Of a DNA stretch of 64,000 nucleotides, positions 25,870 through 35,155 are shown piece by piece. The stretch spans positions 1 to 64,000 of the forward strand of contig JACIXY010000014.1 in assembly GCA_014360195.1 (NCBI GenBank). The letters are read 5' to 3'. The stretch comes from Bacillota bacterium. GTDB taxonomy: Bacteria; Bacillota; SHA-98; UBA4971. The number at the start of each line of letters is the position of its first letter. Position 1 is the first letter of the stretch. The notes under the pieces are model-generated. The model made no database searches, was not told where the DNA came from, and saw only the letters and a list, made by a program, of their open reading frames with translations. A program made the position numbers and the translations under genes.

Positions 25870-26673
25870 TTGAGATACAGGCTTCTTGTCACCGACATAG
25901 ACGGAACATTGGTGGATTCCCGCCAAGAAGTGCCTGAGGCGAATGTAAAGGCAATAAGGCGGCTGGTAGCGGCCGGAGGGTTGTACACGTTCGCCACAGG
26001 CCGCAACGAGCAGTCAGTGCGGCCTTATGCGGAGGCTCTCGGGGTCAACGCTCCCGCAATTCTGTACAACGGCGCCAAAGTGGTGGACTTGTCCCGCAAT
26101 AAGACCCTGTTCGAGCACTGCCTGTCGAGGGAGGCTGCGCGCTTCGTCCTGAGGCTCGTCTCGTCGTTCGATGTCCATCCCACGCTTCACCTAGGTGGTC
26201 ATGTATATGTTCAACGTGCCGACCAGGTCGTTCGTGATCACATGTCAAAGAACGGGATACCATGGATAGAGGTCGGGGACCTCGCACGCTTCCTCGAGCG
26301 GGCGCCACACCGGGAGAAGCCCACCAAGATCCTCCTTATCGGAGCTGATTACGTGCTTGAAGGCTTGCGCCGAGTCATACAAGCTGGGCTTCCGACGCTA
26401 TCCGTAATGAAGTCGGAGCCAACCTACCTTGAGGTGCTGCCGCCCGGGATCTCCAAAGGCGCGGCCCTTCTCGTTCTATGTGAGCATCTCGGGCTCGACC
26501 TCCAAGAGGTTGTAGCCATGGGCGACGGCCCGAACGACATGACCCTCATCGAAGCTGCAGGACTGGGTGTGGCAGTCGCAAACGCAGCCCCAGAACTTAA
26601 GGAGCGCGCCGACTTCATCTCGAGGTCGAACGAGGAATGCGGTGTCGCCGAAGTGATCGAGACATTCTTCTGA
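25870..26673 (+). CDS. HAD-superfamily Cof-type (IIB) phosphatase
   Basis: This 267-aa phosphatase has motif I LLVTDIDGTLVDS (nucleophile Asp and acid Asp), motif II FATGR, a C2B cap (about 85-190), Lys in GISKGAAL and motif IV VAMGDGPNDMTLIEAAG. Cof-type enzymes remove phosphate from sugar phosphates or cofactors. The start is set at the TTG at 25870 because AGGAGG at 25855-25860 is nine bases away; the 38 upstream codons are unlike any HAD protein and cover a hairpin. It closes the + strand block next to sugar-phosphate genes and ends at a bidirectional hairpin. Confidence 0.88.
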   Translation: MRYRLLVTDIDGTLVDSRQEVPEANVKAIRRLVAAGGLYTFATGRNEQSVRPYAEALGVNAPAILYNGAKVVDLSRNKTLFEHCLSREAARFVLRLVSSFDVHPTLHLGGHVYVQRADQVVRDHMSKNGIPWIEVGDLARFLERAPHREKPTKILLIGADYVLEGLRRVIQAGLPTLSVMKSEPTYLEVLPPGISKGAALLVLCEHLGLDLQEVVAMGDGPNDMTLIEAAGLGVAVANAAPELKERADFISRSNEECGVAEVIETFF

Positions 26674-26680
26674 AAGCCTA

Positions 26681-26717
26681 CCAGACTTCCCCGCCCGGAG
26701 ATGGCGGGGAAGTCTGG
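26681..26717. terminator. Bidirectional terminator-like hairpin between convergent genes
   Basis: CCAGACTTCCCCGCC / GGCGGGGAAGTCTGG is a perfect 15-bp stem with a 7-base loop. It is placed between the HAD gene (+) and the LarA-family gene (-), 8 bases after the former's stop. T-runs are absent on both sides, so termination may rely on the stem alone or on Rho. Confidence 0.75.
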
Positions 26718-26784
26718 CACCGTGTCTCACGCAGTGTTCGGCTTTCGCCGCGGCAAGGCTGCGCGGCTCAAGCCCTCAGGCAAC

Positions 26785-28167
26785 TCAGGCGCGACGCACT
26801 GGGATGCCGTACGGGCCGTCTTGTAGGTAGGCGATCGTCGGGGCGGTGCCTCTTGCCTTGCACTCAGCTACAGCTTCAGCCACGGCGAGTTCGACCATCC
26901 GCGCCGTGTCGTCGAGAGAGCGCGAGTACCGCCTCTGAGGCGGCAAGAGCAGGTTGCCGTCCCTCCCAGGGAGGATGGCTGCGTCTTTGGGTGTGATGTG
27001 CGAGGCACAGTAGGTGAAGTTCTCCATCGGGATCTTCGCAAAGACCTTCGCCCACATCTGAACCTGCCATTGGTCGGGCACGAACTTCCAGCTAGGACTC
27101 ATGATTAGGCGCACGTACGCGTCCGGACCGTGCAGCGCAAGGAGGTGCAGGACCGTCCTGTACGTCGGGCTTCCCACCGGATCCGTATCCACGTCATTGG
27201 CGCCCAAGATCAGTTTTCCACCGGGCTTCAACACAGGTATGGCAACCACCGCGGCTTTCGCAGCCTGATAATGGTTGATCCCCACGAACCCCGCATGAGT
27301 CACCACGATATCGTACTCGCGCTCAATCGGGATGCTCACGTATTCGGTGAGCTTCCTCACGGCTGCGAGGTGGGCTTCCTCCAGGTCCCCCGCGTACACG
27401 CCGGTGATCTCGAATCGGCTGTTCAAAGTCACGTTAACTATGAAGTCAGCCCCGGCCATCTTGGCTACCTCAAGAGACTCCTCGTGACACGGGTTCCCGT
27501 CAAGAACGAGATCCCGGGCATTCGGCGACGACAGGAACGCCGGCCCGTGGAAGATGTATGTGCTCTCCTCCCCGATGAGGCCGGGGCAGACAGACTTGCG
27601 GCCTCCTGACGCCCCGGCCATGAAGTGGCTCTCCACGAGCCCCGTGAGGATCTTCACGTCAGATTCCAGGTAAGCCTTGTTGACGAGCACGTGAGTTCCT
27701 CGTGACGTCGTGCCTAGGCTCGCGAGGCTCGCACGGTCGCGGCAATCATGGCACACGATCTTGACCGGCCGCGCGAGGACGGACGGCTCGATCATGTCTT
27801 CAAGTTCGTCCCGCGAAAGAACTCTGTGTGTGCCCGTGGCCGCTATTATCGTGATCCGATCGGGCTCGATCCCCGCTTCGATCAGAGTGTCCACGACAGG
27901 GGCGAGGATCCCCGACTCGCCCCGGTACGGCACCGGCCTGGTGTTGTCCGAGATGACTATGGCGGCGGTCGCTCGCGGCTTGCCCTCCGCTTTCTTTCGC
28001 ACGACCTCCGCAAGGCTAGGCGAGCCTATCGGCCTCGCAAGAGCCTCCCGGATCGCCCGGGCCGGGTTCCCGAGCGGCCCGGGCTCTGACATGGAGAGGC
28101 ACACCGTCTCAGCTGGAAGCTCGACGTCCACCGATTCCGTCCCGAATACCATTGGAAACCTCGGCAT
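26785..28167 (-). CDS. larA: LarA-family nickel-pincer hydroxyacid racemase/epimerase
   Basis: This 460-aa homologue of lactate racemase LarA belongs to a family that uses a nickel-pincer nucleotide bound to a lysine to racemise or epimerise alpha-hydroxyacids. Visible residues are SDNTRP (74-79), TGTHR with His114, ESHFMAGASGGRKSVCPG with His181 and Lys191, and His207 in IFHGP. The 10- and 16-residue spacings His181-Lys191-His207 equal those of LarA His174-Lys184-His200. Family members also act on malate or gluconate. As last gene of a polyol/keto-sugar cluster, an aldonate epimerase role is as likely as lactate racemisation. No larB, larC or larE is in the window. Confidence 0.87.
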   Translation of the reverse strand: MPRFPMVFGTESVDVELPAETVCLSMSEPGPLGNPARAIREALARPIGSPSLAEVVRKKAEGKPRATAAIVISDNTRPVPYRGESGILAPVVDTLIEAGIEPDRITIIAATGTHRVLSRDELEDMIEPSVLARPVKIVCHDCRDRASLASLGTTSRGTHVLVNKAYLESDVKILTGLVESHFMAGASGGRKSVCPGLIGEESTYIFHGPAFLSSPNARDLVLDGNPCHEESLEVAKMAGADFIVNVTLNSRFEITGVYAGDLEEAHLAAVRKLTEYVSIPIEREYDIVVTHAGFVGINHYQAAKAAVVAIPVLKPGGKLILGANDVDTDPVGSPTYRTVLHLLALHGPDAYVRLIMSPSWKFVPDQWQVQMWAKVFAKIPMENFTYCASHITPKDAAILPGRDGNLLLPPQRRYSRSLDDTARMVELAVAEAVAECKARGTAPTIAYLQDGPYGIPVRRA

Positions 28168-28196
28168 GGCAAGGCACCGCCTATCATTGACGATTC

Positions 28197-29492
28197 TTAG
28201 TTCATATTCTTGATCAGGCTAAAGTCCCCCGTTTTCGCAGCAAGAAGGATCGGCCTCATGTACTCCTCAACAAGCGATGCGGAGAGCGGCACGGGCATGT
28301 TCTTCAGCTTCATGTCGAGCTGAGGATCCTTCGCCGCAGTCATGGCGCGCTCGATGTGCTCATCGGTGAACCCCGGGATCTCCGAGAGCGTCGTCGGGAA
28401 GCCGACCCTCTTGCTGAGGTTGACCATCCCCTCTGCAATCGCCACCCCGAGTTCGCGGCCGCTCAACCGGTCGAGGTCGGCTGTGATGTACCCATAGCGC
28501 TTGTAGATGTCACCGACCACACGCAGCTGCCTCTCCACAGCTGGCGCGAAGAACACCGTGTAGTAGGGGTTCATCACCGCACACGCCCGCCCGTGGCTGG
28601 CGATGTCCACGAGCGAGAAGCTCGTGAGGTGGGCGCCGTTCGTTCCCCCGACCATGATCGCGTATCCGCCGAGGTCGGTGGCGAGCCCGAGCGCCTCACG
28701 GACCTCATCGCTCTTGGGGTCTTCGATGACTCTCTCCATGTTGGCCACAGCAAGCTCGATGCCGACCTCTGCGATCTCCCTCGCAAGGTCGTACATCTGC
28801 GGGCCCATTCCGAAGAACACCTCAAGGCAGTGCGCTATTCCGTCAAAGGCGCCATCTAGTGTCATTCCTTTCGGCATGCTCTTGGTAACCGCATAATCGA
28901 ACACAGCGCGCGATGGCACTATGGCCTCGTCCACAATGAGCTTCTTCTGCCCGGCTACAGGATCGGTCACGTTGGAGTACTTCGTTAGATGCGCCCCCGA
29001 ACTCGCCGCGCTCTGGACCGCCACCATCGGCAGAAGCTTCTTGCCCGTTTTGGCCAACACCGCACTAACCTGGCCCGTGCCGAAGTACGGGTCGATCTCC
29101 GGCTCATACTCGCCCAGGCTTGCGAGCACGTTCGCAGCCTTGACAGCATCGATGGTGCTGCCTCCTCCAACAGCTATGAGGCAGTCGGGCCTGAACTGGA
29201 GCACGTATGTAGTGATGCGGTACACGTCTTCCCTTGGCGCGTTGGGTGCCGCATCCGGGACGATTCGGTCGCCCGCGAGCCTCACACCCCTCTTGGAAAG
29301 CGATTCGAGCACCGCGTCAACCACGTGCCTGAACCAATCGCCGCGGTTTGCCACGACAAGAGCGCTGTTTCCGAACCCAGAAGCGAATTCTCCGACCTTG
29401 TCGAGAACTCCGAGGCCGAAGGCGTAGCCATCACCCTTGAAGCCCCTCAGAAGCTCCCTCGCTCGAGCCTTCAAGTTTTCCATCTGAGACAT
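28197..29492 (-). CDS. Iron-containing alcohol dehydrogenase
   Basis: This 431-aa group III (iron-type) dehydrogenase has the NAD-binding LIAVGGGSTIDAVKAANVLA and metal ligands in LDGAFDGIAHCLEVFF (Asp, His) and TNGAHLTSFSLVDIASHGRA (two His). The family interconverts alcohols with aldehydes or ketones, including 1,2-propanediol/lactaldehyde and sugar-derived substrates. It lies between the ABC ATPase gene and the larA-like gene in the same direction. A role in reducing or oxidising a short hydroxy compound from the cluster's substrate is plausible. The substrate cannot be told. Confidence 0.9.
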   Translation of the reverse strand: MSQMENLKARARELLRGFKGDGYAFGLGVLDKVGEFASGFGNSALVVANRGDWFRHVVDAVLESLSKRGVRLAGDRIVPDAAPNAPREDVYRITTYVLQFRPDCLIAVGGGSTIDAVKAANVLASLGEYEPEIDPYFGTGQVSAVLAKTGKKLLPMVAVQSAASSGAHLTKYSNVTDPVAGQKKLIVDEAIVPSRAVFDYAVTKSMPKGMTLDGAFDGIAHCLEVFFGMGPQMYDLAREIAEVGIELAVANMERVIEDPKSDEVREALGLATDLGGYAIMVGGTNGAHLTSFSLVDIASHGRACAVMNPYYTVFFAPAVERQLRVVGDIYKRYGYITADLDRLSGRELGVAIAEGMVNLSKRVGFPTTLSEIPGFTDEHIERAMTAAKDPQLDMKLKNMPVPLSASLVEEYMRPILLAAKTGDFSLIKNMN

Positions 29493-29515
29493 CCTTCAGA
29501 AACCCTCCATTCCGA

Positions 29516-30334
29516 CTACTGCTGTCTTGCCGATCTTGCCACTCGCTGCGCGCCATATGAGACGATTTGGACGAGCTCATCGACGGAGATCTCGTCTTTA
29601 GCGAAATCCCCGACCTTCCTCCCGTGCTCCAGAACGACTATCCTGTCTGCCACAGGATACACATGATACAGGTTGTGCGTGATGAATATCACCGCGAGCC
29701 CGCGCTTGCGGACTTCGTCGATGTAAGTCAGCACCTTGTTGGTCTCGTGCACTGAGAGCGCAGACGTCGGTTCGTCCAGTATGAGTAGTTTGCCGCCGAA
29801 GTGCATTGTCCTGCCGATCGCTATCGCCTGACGCTCGCCGCCCGAGAGGACGGAAACTTCGTCGTTTGCAGACCTGACGGCGATGCCGATGTCTTTGAGG
29901 GCTTCCTCAGTGACGAGCCGCATCTTCCTCACGTCGAGCAAGTTGAGAATTCCGACTTTCCGCTGAGGCTCAGCGCCCAAGAAGAAGTTCCTCGCGATGC
30001 TCATGTTCTCGATGAGCGCGAGATCCTGATACACGGTCTCGATACCGAGCCTCCGAGCGTCCTTGGGCGACGCAAACTCCACCCTCTGGCCCTCGAACCG
30101 CAGTTCTCCTTCATCGGGGCGGTACACTCCCGTGAGGATCTTGATGAGCGTGGACTTGCCTGCGCCGTTGTCCCCTACGAGCCCGGTGACCTCGCCTCGC
30201 CTTATGACGATGTCGACCCCTTCGAGAGCGGTCACCTTCCCGAAACGTTTGCAGAGGCAGATCCCTTCCATGAGCGGGGCCGTGCCCTGCTCAGCGTGGT
30301 TCGGCGCAACCGAATCTCGCATCACCGGTGCCAC
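29516..30334 (-). CDS. CUT2-type sugar ABC transporter ATP-binding protein (single domain)
   Basis: This 272-aa ATPase has Walker A GDNGAGKSTLIK, signature VLSGGERQAIAIGR, Walker B LLILDEPTSAL and H-loop FITHNLYHVYPVAD. Unlike two-domain RbsA it has only one cassette, as in FrcA/XylG-like single-domain forms, so it should work as a homodimer. The GTG at 30334 follows GGGAGGTGATCTC and overlaps the end of the permease gene by 13 bp, which implies coupled translation. Confidence 0.9.
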   Translation of the reverse strand: MAPVMRDSVAPNHAEQGTAPLMEGICLCKRFGKVTALEGVDIVIRRGEVTGLVGDNGAGKSTLIKILTGVYRPDEGELRFEGQRVEFASPKDARRLGIETVYQDLALIENMSIARNFFLGAEPQRKVGILNLLDVRKMRLVTEEALKDIGIAVRSANDEVSVLSGGERQAIAIGRTMHFGGKLLILDEPTSALSVHETNKVLTYIDEVRKRGLAVIFITHNLYHVYPVADRIVVLEHGRKVGDFAKDEISVDELVQIVSYGAQRVARSARQQ

Positions 30335-31284
30335 GAGATCACCTCCCCCAACCTCACGTTGAGCGCGACGGCAGCCACGACGATGAAACCGACGAACGCC
30401 ATATACCAGTACGCCGGCGCTCCCACCATTACGAGACCGATCCTGATGGACGCCATGGTAACCGCACCGAGCATGGCCCCCAGTATGCTGCCGACGCCCC
30501 CGTTCAGGGAATTGCCGCCGACGACTGCCGCTGCGATGGCTTCCAGCGGCAAGTCCTGGCCCCACACCGGCGACATCGAACCCATCCTGCCCAGCTGAAG
30601 ACATCCAGCCAGGCCGGCCATCACACCTGCAAGGATGAAGTTGACCAGCTTGACCCTGGTGTCCGGGACGCCGAGCGCGCGTGCGGCCGCCCTCTTACCC
30701 CCGGTAGCGAACACCCAGTTCCCGTAGGCCGTTTTCTGCAGGGTCACCCAGAACACGGCGCCGATTATGAGCCACCAAACGGCGGAGATGTGGAACGTGT
30801 GGTACACCTTTGCTCCCCCGAGCCATCTCAGAAGCGGGACATCGGCAAACACGCTGATCGGCCAGCCCTGCGTCAGATACAGGGCCACCCCTCTCCAGAA
30901 CATCATTGCGCCCAAGGTCGTTATGAACGATGGGATCCTTGCGCTCAAGGTCACCAGGCCGTTCAGTGCGCCGATCCCAGCCGCGCACGCGAGAACGACT
31001 ACGAATGCGAGGTATGGATTCCACGAGAAGCGCGTGATGAACATAGCCAGGAGCATGCACGTGAGGGCAAAGTTGGATCCAACTGAGAGGTCCATCTCCC
31101 CAGCTATCATCAGAAAGCTGACTCCCACGGCCACGGTGCCAAGCTCTGCTGCGACGGTGACGATATCCCCGAGCGTTCCTGCGCTGAGAAACTCCTTCTT
31201 CATAGACATAAAGACGACATATACTACAACAAGTGCCACGGCCACTCCAACTTCGCGGTGGCCCAGCAGCGCCTTTATGCGCAT
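30322..31284 (-). CDS. CUT2-type sugar ABC transporter permease (RbsC-like)
   Basis: This 320-aa membrane protein of the BPD_transp_2 family has 8-10 hydrophobic segments and the conserved stretches MIAGEMDLSVGSNFALTCML and GALNGLVTLSARIPSFITTL, typical of RbsC/FrcC/inositol permeases. It continues through ATGGKRAAARALGV to GGNSLNGGVGSILGAMLGAV. The ATG at 31284 has AAGGAGG seven bases upstream. It sits between the binding-protein and ATPase genes. Ribose, xylose, fructose or myo-inositol are the commonest substrates; cluster context favours inositol or a related polyol. Confidence 0.9.
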   Translation of the reverse strand: MRIKALLGHREVGVAVALVVVYVVFMSMKKEFLSAGTLGDIVTVAAELGTVAVGVSFLMIAGEMDLSVGSNFALTCMLLAMFITRFSWNPYLAFVVVLACAAGIGALNGLVTLSARIPSFITTLGAMMFWRGVALYLTQGWPISVFADVPLLRWLGGAKVYHTFHISAVWWLIIGAVFWVTLQKTAYGNWVFATGGKRAAARALGVPDTRVKLVNFILAGVMAGLAGCLQLGRMGSMSPVWGQDLPLEAIAAAVVGGNSLNGGVGSILGAMLGAVTMASIRIGLVMVGAPAYWYMAFVGFIVVAAVALNVRLGEVISWHR

Positions 31285-31303
31285 GCCCACCCCTCCTTGG
31301 CAA

Positions 31304-31331
31304 AATGCGGGGAGGGGCACCTCCCCGCATT
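31304..31331 (-). terminator. Perfect hairpin between binding-protein and permease genes
   Basis: A 12-bp perfect stem (AATGCGGGGAGG / CCTCCCCGCATT) with a 4-base loop, read on the minus strand, starts 23 bases after the binding-protein stop. A short TT(TT)G follows. It is a partial terminator or stabiliser allowing more binding protein than permease. Confidence 0.75.
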
Positions 31332-31354
31332 CCTTGCGAGGCACACCGTGCGGC

Positions 31355-32320
31355 TCATCTATAGCCCTGCTTCACAAGGGACGCGACCGCGTCCGCGGTT
31401 TCCGCGGTGACGAAGCCCCGTCCGGTGTCATAGTCGGCAGGGTTTAGCTTGTACTTCGCATACAGATAGAGCTCTACCACCGCCATGTAGCCCTGGAGGT
31501 ATTGCTGCTGGTCAACGGTTCCCTCGCAGATCCCGTCCGAGATGGCCTGGATAACCGTCGGGTCAAGGTCGAATGATACCATGAGGACCTTGCCCTTCAG
31601 ACCGTCGTCCCTGATCATCTTGATGGTCGGGATCGCCCCGAGTGGGCCCAGGGTAAAGATGGCAGCTGTGTCAGGGTTAGCTTTCAGGTAACTGCGGAGA
31701 ATGCCGATTGCCTGCGTAGCGTCCTGAGTGATATCAAGTTTGTCTACTTTCCCGCCGATCTCCTTGGTGATCACCTCGGTGATGCCCTTTGCACGAGCCT
31801 CCAGGCCCACGTGGCCCGCCTGGTGAATCGCCACCACCACCCGGGCACCCTTCTTGAGCTTGGGCAACAGCTGGCGCGCCGCCATCTTGCCAGCCTCGTA
31901 CTCGTCCATGCCGATGTAGGCCATGTAGGGGATGGTACCGCGAAGCTCCTCGGGTTCCTTGCAGTTAATGGCTATGACAGGGATGCCGCGCTTCCTGGCC
32001 TCTTTGATAGGCTCGGCCCAGGCCCTCGCATCGCTGATCGTTGTGGCGATCCCGTTCGCCTTTGCCTCCACAGCCGCACGGAACATGGCGACCTGCTCCG
32101 GGACGTTGTAACCCGCTGGACCCTCGAAGATCGCCCTGACTCCGAGCGCCTTTCCTGCATCCTGCACCCCACGTTGAACCACTGCCCAGAATGGATCGCC
32201 CGGGCCGGCATGGGCTATGACATAGAACGTCATCTCATCCGCCGCCAACGTCGCAGAGCCAAACCCGCCTAGCACAAGAGCGCAGCACAACACCAAGACC
32301 AACCCGACAAGCCTTTTCAT
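31355..32320 (-). CDS. CUT2-type sugar ABC transporter substrate-binding protein (RbsB-like)
   Basis: This 321-aa exported protein of the periplasmic-binding-protein 4 group has signal peptide MKRLVGLVLVLCCALVLGGF...ATLAA. YVIAHAGPGDPFWAVVQRGV follows, then KANGIATTISDARAWAEPIK, IPVIAINCKE and LMVSFDLDPTVIQAI. These are the usual ligand-contact loops of ribose/inositol-type receptors. The ATG has AAAAAAGGAGGG upstream. It is the first transporter gene, about 340 bp downstream of the phosphofructokinase gene, with space for an internal promoter. Confidence 0.9.
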   Translation of the reverse strand: MKRLVGLVLVLCCALVLGGFGSATLAADEMTFYVIAHAGPGDPFWAVVQRGVQDAGKALGVRAIFEGPAGYNVPEQVAMFRAAVEAKANGIATTISDARAWAEPIKEARKRGIPVIAINCKEPEELRGTIPYMAYIGMDEYEAGKMAARQLLPKLKKGARVVVAIHQAGHVGLEARAKGITEVITKEIGGKVDKLDITQDATQAIGILRSYLKANPDTAAIFTLGPLGAIPTIKMIRDDGLKGKVLMVSFDLDPTVIQAISDGICEGTVDQQQYLQGYMAVVELYLYAKYKLNPADYDTGRGFVTAETADAVASLVKQGYR

Positions 32321-32432
32321 CCGGAAACCCTCCTTTTTTGATTACGGGAATGTGACAAGCACTCGCGTCAGACTCCACGTTCTCGAGGTTTCCTTCGCTA
32401 AGCTCCTTCAGATCCGCACCGGCGCACCGACT

Positions 32433-32462
32433 GTCTCCCACCCCCTTTTTCCGATGGGAGAC
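32433..32462. promoter_or_regulatory. Inverted repeat in the leader of the CUT2 importer
   Basis: GTCTCCCA / TGGGAGAC are exact 8-bp arms with a 14-base spacer in the 337-bp gap (32321-32657) upstream of the binding-protein gene. I see no gene in that gap. The repeat could be an operator or a leader stem. Confidence 0.4.
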
Positions 32463-32657
32463 CGGACGGTGATCCCGAGTCACCAAAGGTCGCTTCCAGC
32501 TTGTCCGTCTGCAGCGCTCCAATACTTTGCGCAAGTTGCTAAGTTGACGGTGATGAATGCGTCTGCATATGTCAGATGGCTAGTGTGTCAAGCGCCCAGA
32601 TCATCGTGGCCATCCGGCTACGCGGCTCGCCCGGCAACTCGCAGACACCTCCGGCCT

Positions 32658-33863
32658 TCACGCTTTCACACGAATACGCTCAAGCCTCGCGTACGGCTCA
32701 AGCGGTCCGCCGATGAGAGGCGACGCATACTCCACGAACGCTCGGGTGACATCGTTCCCCGCTTCGTTTATGAACTCATCGGGCACATACTTCTCCTCGT
32801 TGGCGACGGCTTCGAGGTCGCAAGTTCCCATCTCCGCCTCATAGCTCGGCCCCGGCTTCCTCATGATGGTCACCATTTTGTCGGTGATCCCTTGGACCGC
32901 GCACCTCACGGCATGCCGGCCGACCTCATAGGCTTCGGCAACATCCACCGGCGAGGCCAGCGCCGCGGACACCCTTTGAATCGTGCCGGGCTTGTCGCAC
33001 CTCGCCTTGAGCTTCAGGTTCGTCGCCACAAGGTTGCAGAGGAATTCTCCGACCCCACCGAGCTGCTTGTGGCCGAATTTATCGGTATCGATGGATCGAG
33101 ACGAAGCTGTGACGTATGTCCCCGTCTCGTCCTTCAGTCCCTCGCACACCGTCACCACGCAGTGCCCGAGCTTGTCGTAGACCGCCTTCACGTCCGCGAG
33201 GAACTTCTCAGCGCAAAACGGCCGCTCCGGCAGGTAGATGAGGTGCGGTGCGGCGTCCGCATGGTCCCTTGCGAGCGCGGTGGCGGCGGTGATCCACCCA
33301 GCGTTCCTGCCCATAACTTCAATGATCTTGACGTTGTCGACGACGCCGATGGCTTCCGTGTCAAGCCCCGCGTCCCTCACCGCCGTCGCGACCCAGCGCG
33401 CGACGCTGCCGTAGCCCGGGGAGTGGTCGGTCACTGCGAGGTCATTATCTATCGTCTTGGGGATCGCCACCACGGCGAGCTCGTACCCTGCTTCCTTCGC
33501 GGCCTTGCTCACCTTGTTGGATGTATCGGCGGAGTCGTTCCCGCCTATGTAGAAGAAGTACCGAATGTTGTACTTCTTGAAGATCTCCACGAGCTTCCGG
33601 CAATCCTCCGCCGATACCTTGTAGCGGCATGATCCGAGGGCCGCCGAAGGCGTGCTGCGAAGCCCGCGAATGACAGACGGGTCCTGTTTGCCGAGATCGA
33701 TGAAGTCCTCCTTGAGCATCCCCAGGACGCCATGCACCCCGCCATAAACGCCCAGGACCTCGGAATGCTCGAGGGCTTCCTCGATTACCCCCGCAAGACT
33801 CGCGTTTATCACTGCGGTTGGCCCACCGGATTGTCCCACAACTGCGTTGCCTTTTAACGGCAT
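32658..33863 (-). CDS. pfp: 6-phosphofructokinase, PPi-dependent type
   Basis: This 401-aa protein of the phosphofructokinase family phosphorylates fructose-6-phosphate (or a related ketose phosphate). Two diagnostic positions point to pyrophosphate as donor: IGGNDSADTS (107-114) has Asp where ATP enzymes have Gly in GGDGS, and PKTIDND (135-141) has Lys where ATP enzymes have Gly in GTIDND. MGRNAGW is also conserved. The ATG at 33863 (MPLKGN) follows AGGAGG; upstream codons are discarded. It lies inside the polyol cluster, so it may serve dedicated entry of cluster products, for example sedoheptulose- or tagatose-type phosphates, besides glycolysis. Confidence 0.88.
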   Translation of the reverse strand: MPLKGNAVVGQSGGPTAVINASLAGVIEEALEHSEVLGVYGGVHGVLGMLKEDFIDLGKQDPSVIRGLRSTPSAALGSCRYKVSAEDCRKLVEIFKKYNIRYFFYIGGNDSADTSNKVSKAAKEAGYELAVVAIPKTIDNDLAVTDHSPGYGSVARWVATAVRDAGLDTEAIGVVDNVKIIEVMGRNAGWITAATALARDHADAAPHLIYLPERPFCAEKFLADVKAVYDKLGHCVVTVCEGLKDETGTYVTASSRSIDTDKFGHKQLGGVGEFLCNLVATNLKLKARCDKPGTIQRVSAALASPVDVAEAYEVGRHAVRCAVQGITDKMVTIMRKPGPSYEAEMGTCDLEAVANEEKYVPDEFINEAGNDVTRAFVEYASPLIGGPLEPYARLERIRVKA

Positions 33864-33986
33864 GCCCATCATCCTCCTGTGTCTGGCTGCTGCGCACCAC
33901 TCGCCTACAGTCAAGCCGCCCGCCGGCCTCGCCAACCCGCTTCGGTTGCGCCGGCCGGCTTCAGTCGCACCGGCGCCCCGTCATCC

Positions 33987-35036
33987 TTAGCCCAGATAGC
34001 GGGTAATCGCGTCCATGTCCTTGCCGCGAGTCTCCATGAGCACTCGTGTGGCAGCCTCAGCATCGAGGCCCCTATGGACTATCTCGTTCACAGCAACCGC
34101 CACGGCACGAGGATCGTCCTTGCCAGGGAACGTCACGTTCCTGCCCACAAGCGCGCCCCTTACGGTGGCCCCTGCACGCATTCCCGCAGCGAACTCCTGG
34201 AGTATGCCAGTTGGATCGCCGGTTGACTCTCCGCCCAACATGAGTATGGGGCAGGTGGTGGCCCTAGCCACTTTGTCATAGCCCTCGCAGTACGGGATTT
34301 TGAGCCATGTGTATGCACTGGACTTCCCAAGCCCGGAGGCTACGCCTACGACCTTGATGAGCGCCTCCGCCTCTTTCAGGGTCTTGAGTTTCCCGTCGGC
34401 CCTCTGCATCATAAGAGCTTCCAGGAACACCGGGATGCCCAGATCAACGAGCTCGTTGATGGCCTCCACGCAGTACATGATCGTCTTGCCCGAGTCGGGG
34501 TTATCCGGATCGAGCCTGAACATGATCTTCGCGCCATCGAGCCCCATCTCGGCGATGGAGTCCGCGGTATAGGCTGTCATCCTGTCATCCATTTCGAATG
34601 CCACACCTGCAAGCCCTCCCCGGTTCATACACCCGAGGATGACCTTCTCATCGAGGAACGAGGGCCCTCCAGCCTCTTGAACGAGATGATCCAGAACCAG
34701 CAACTCCTCGATGATATCGGGCGTTGCCATCACCCCATCGAAACCAGGGTCGGTCAGCACCCTCGCCACGCGGGAAAGCAGGCTGTACCGGTCGCCGATG
34801 GCCACGGGGTTATCGCCCACTTTCGTCACCATACGGGCGGGATGGTCCGTCGCCAGGATGGTCAGCTTGCCATCCCGTGTCAACGCGCGGCGCCTCTTGC
34901 GGCTCTGGGCTGCTTCCCTTATAAGCCCGGGCTTACTCACCCTGATGTCAACGATTTTGTCGCATATCCTTGCAGGAAGGAAGTCCTCCGCCTGAAATTC
35001 ATATCCTTCAACGGTGTACCCAAACCGTCCCGGCAT
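33987..35036 (-). CDS. Cgl0159-family (beta/alpha)8 aldolase-like protein
   Basis: This 349-aa protein resembles the Cgl0159-type proteins of inositol gene clusters, distant relatives of class I fructose-bisphosphate, LacD and DeoC aldolases. Strands of a TIM barrel are visible (LTILATDHPARM, GVMATPDIIEELL, ILGCMNRGG, GAKIMFRLD, PVFLEALMM, YTWLKIPYCEGYDKV, PILMLGGES). The Lys in WLKIP is a candidate Schiff-base residue. The ATG at 35036 has GGAGGG upstream; a longer frame to 35075 exists. It lies between the PFK gene and an IolO-like epimerase gene, suggesting it splits the phosphorylated end product. The reaction is inferred. Confidence 0.72.
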   Translation of the reverse strand: MPGRFGYTVEGYEFQAEDFLPARICDKIVDIRVSKPGLIREAAQSRKRRRALTRDGKLTILATDHPARMVTKVGDNPVAIGDRYSLLSRVARVLTDPGFDGVMATPDIIEELLVLDHLVQEAGGPSFLDEKVILGCMNRGGLAGVAFEMDDRMTAYTADSIAEMGLDGAKIMFRLDPDNPDSGKTIMYCVEAINELVDLGIPVFLEALMMQRADGKLKTLKEAEALIKVVGVASGLGKSSAYTWLKIPYCEGYDKVARATTCPILMLGGESTGDPTGILQEFAAGMRAGATVRGALVGRNVTFPGKDDPRAVAVAVNEIVHRGLDAEAATRVLMETRGKDMDAITRYLG

Positions 35037-35155
35037 GCCTTGTACCCTCCTCTGCTCTGCCATTGACAGCAGCACCTGTAAGCGGCATCTCGCACCGACA
35101 GCGCAAGCGTGACAGCGACAGCGTCGGCGACGGCGTCGGCTCTCGGCGCGCTTCT

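Noticed and set aside
32433-32462. Possible riboswitch in the leader of the CUT2 importer
   Set aside because: A single 8-bp stem without any recognisable conserved core; listed only as an inverted repeat.
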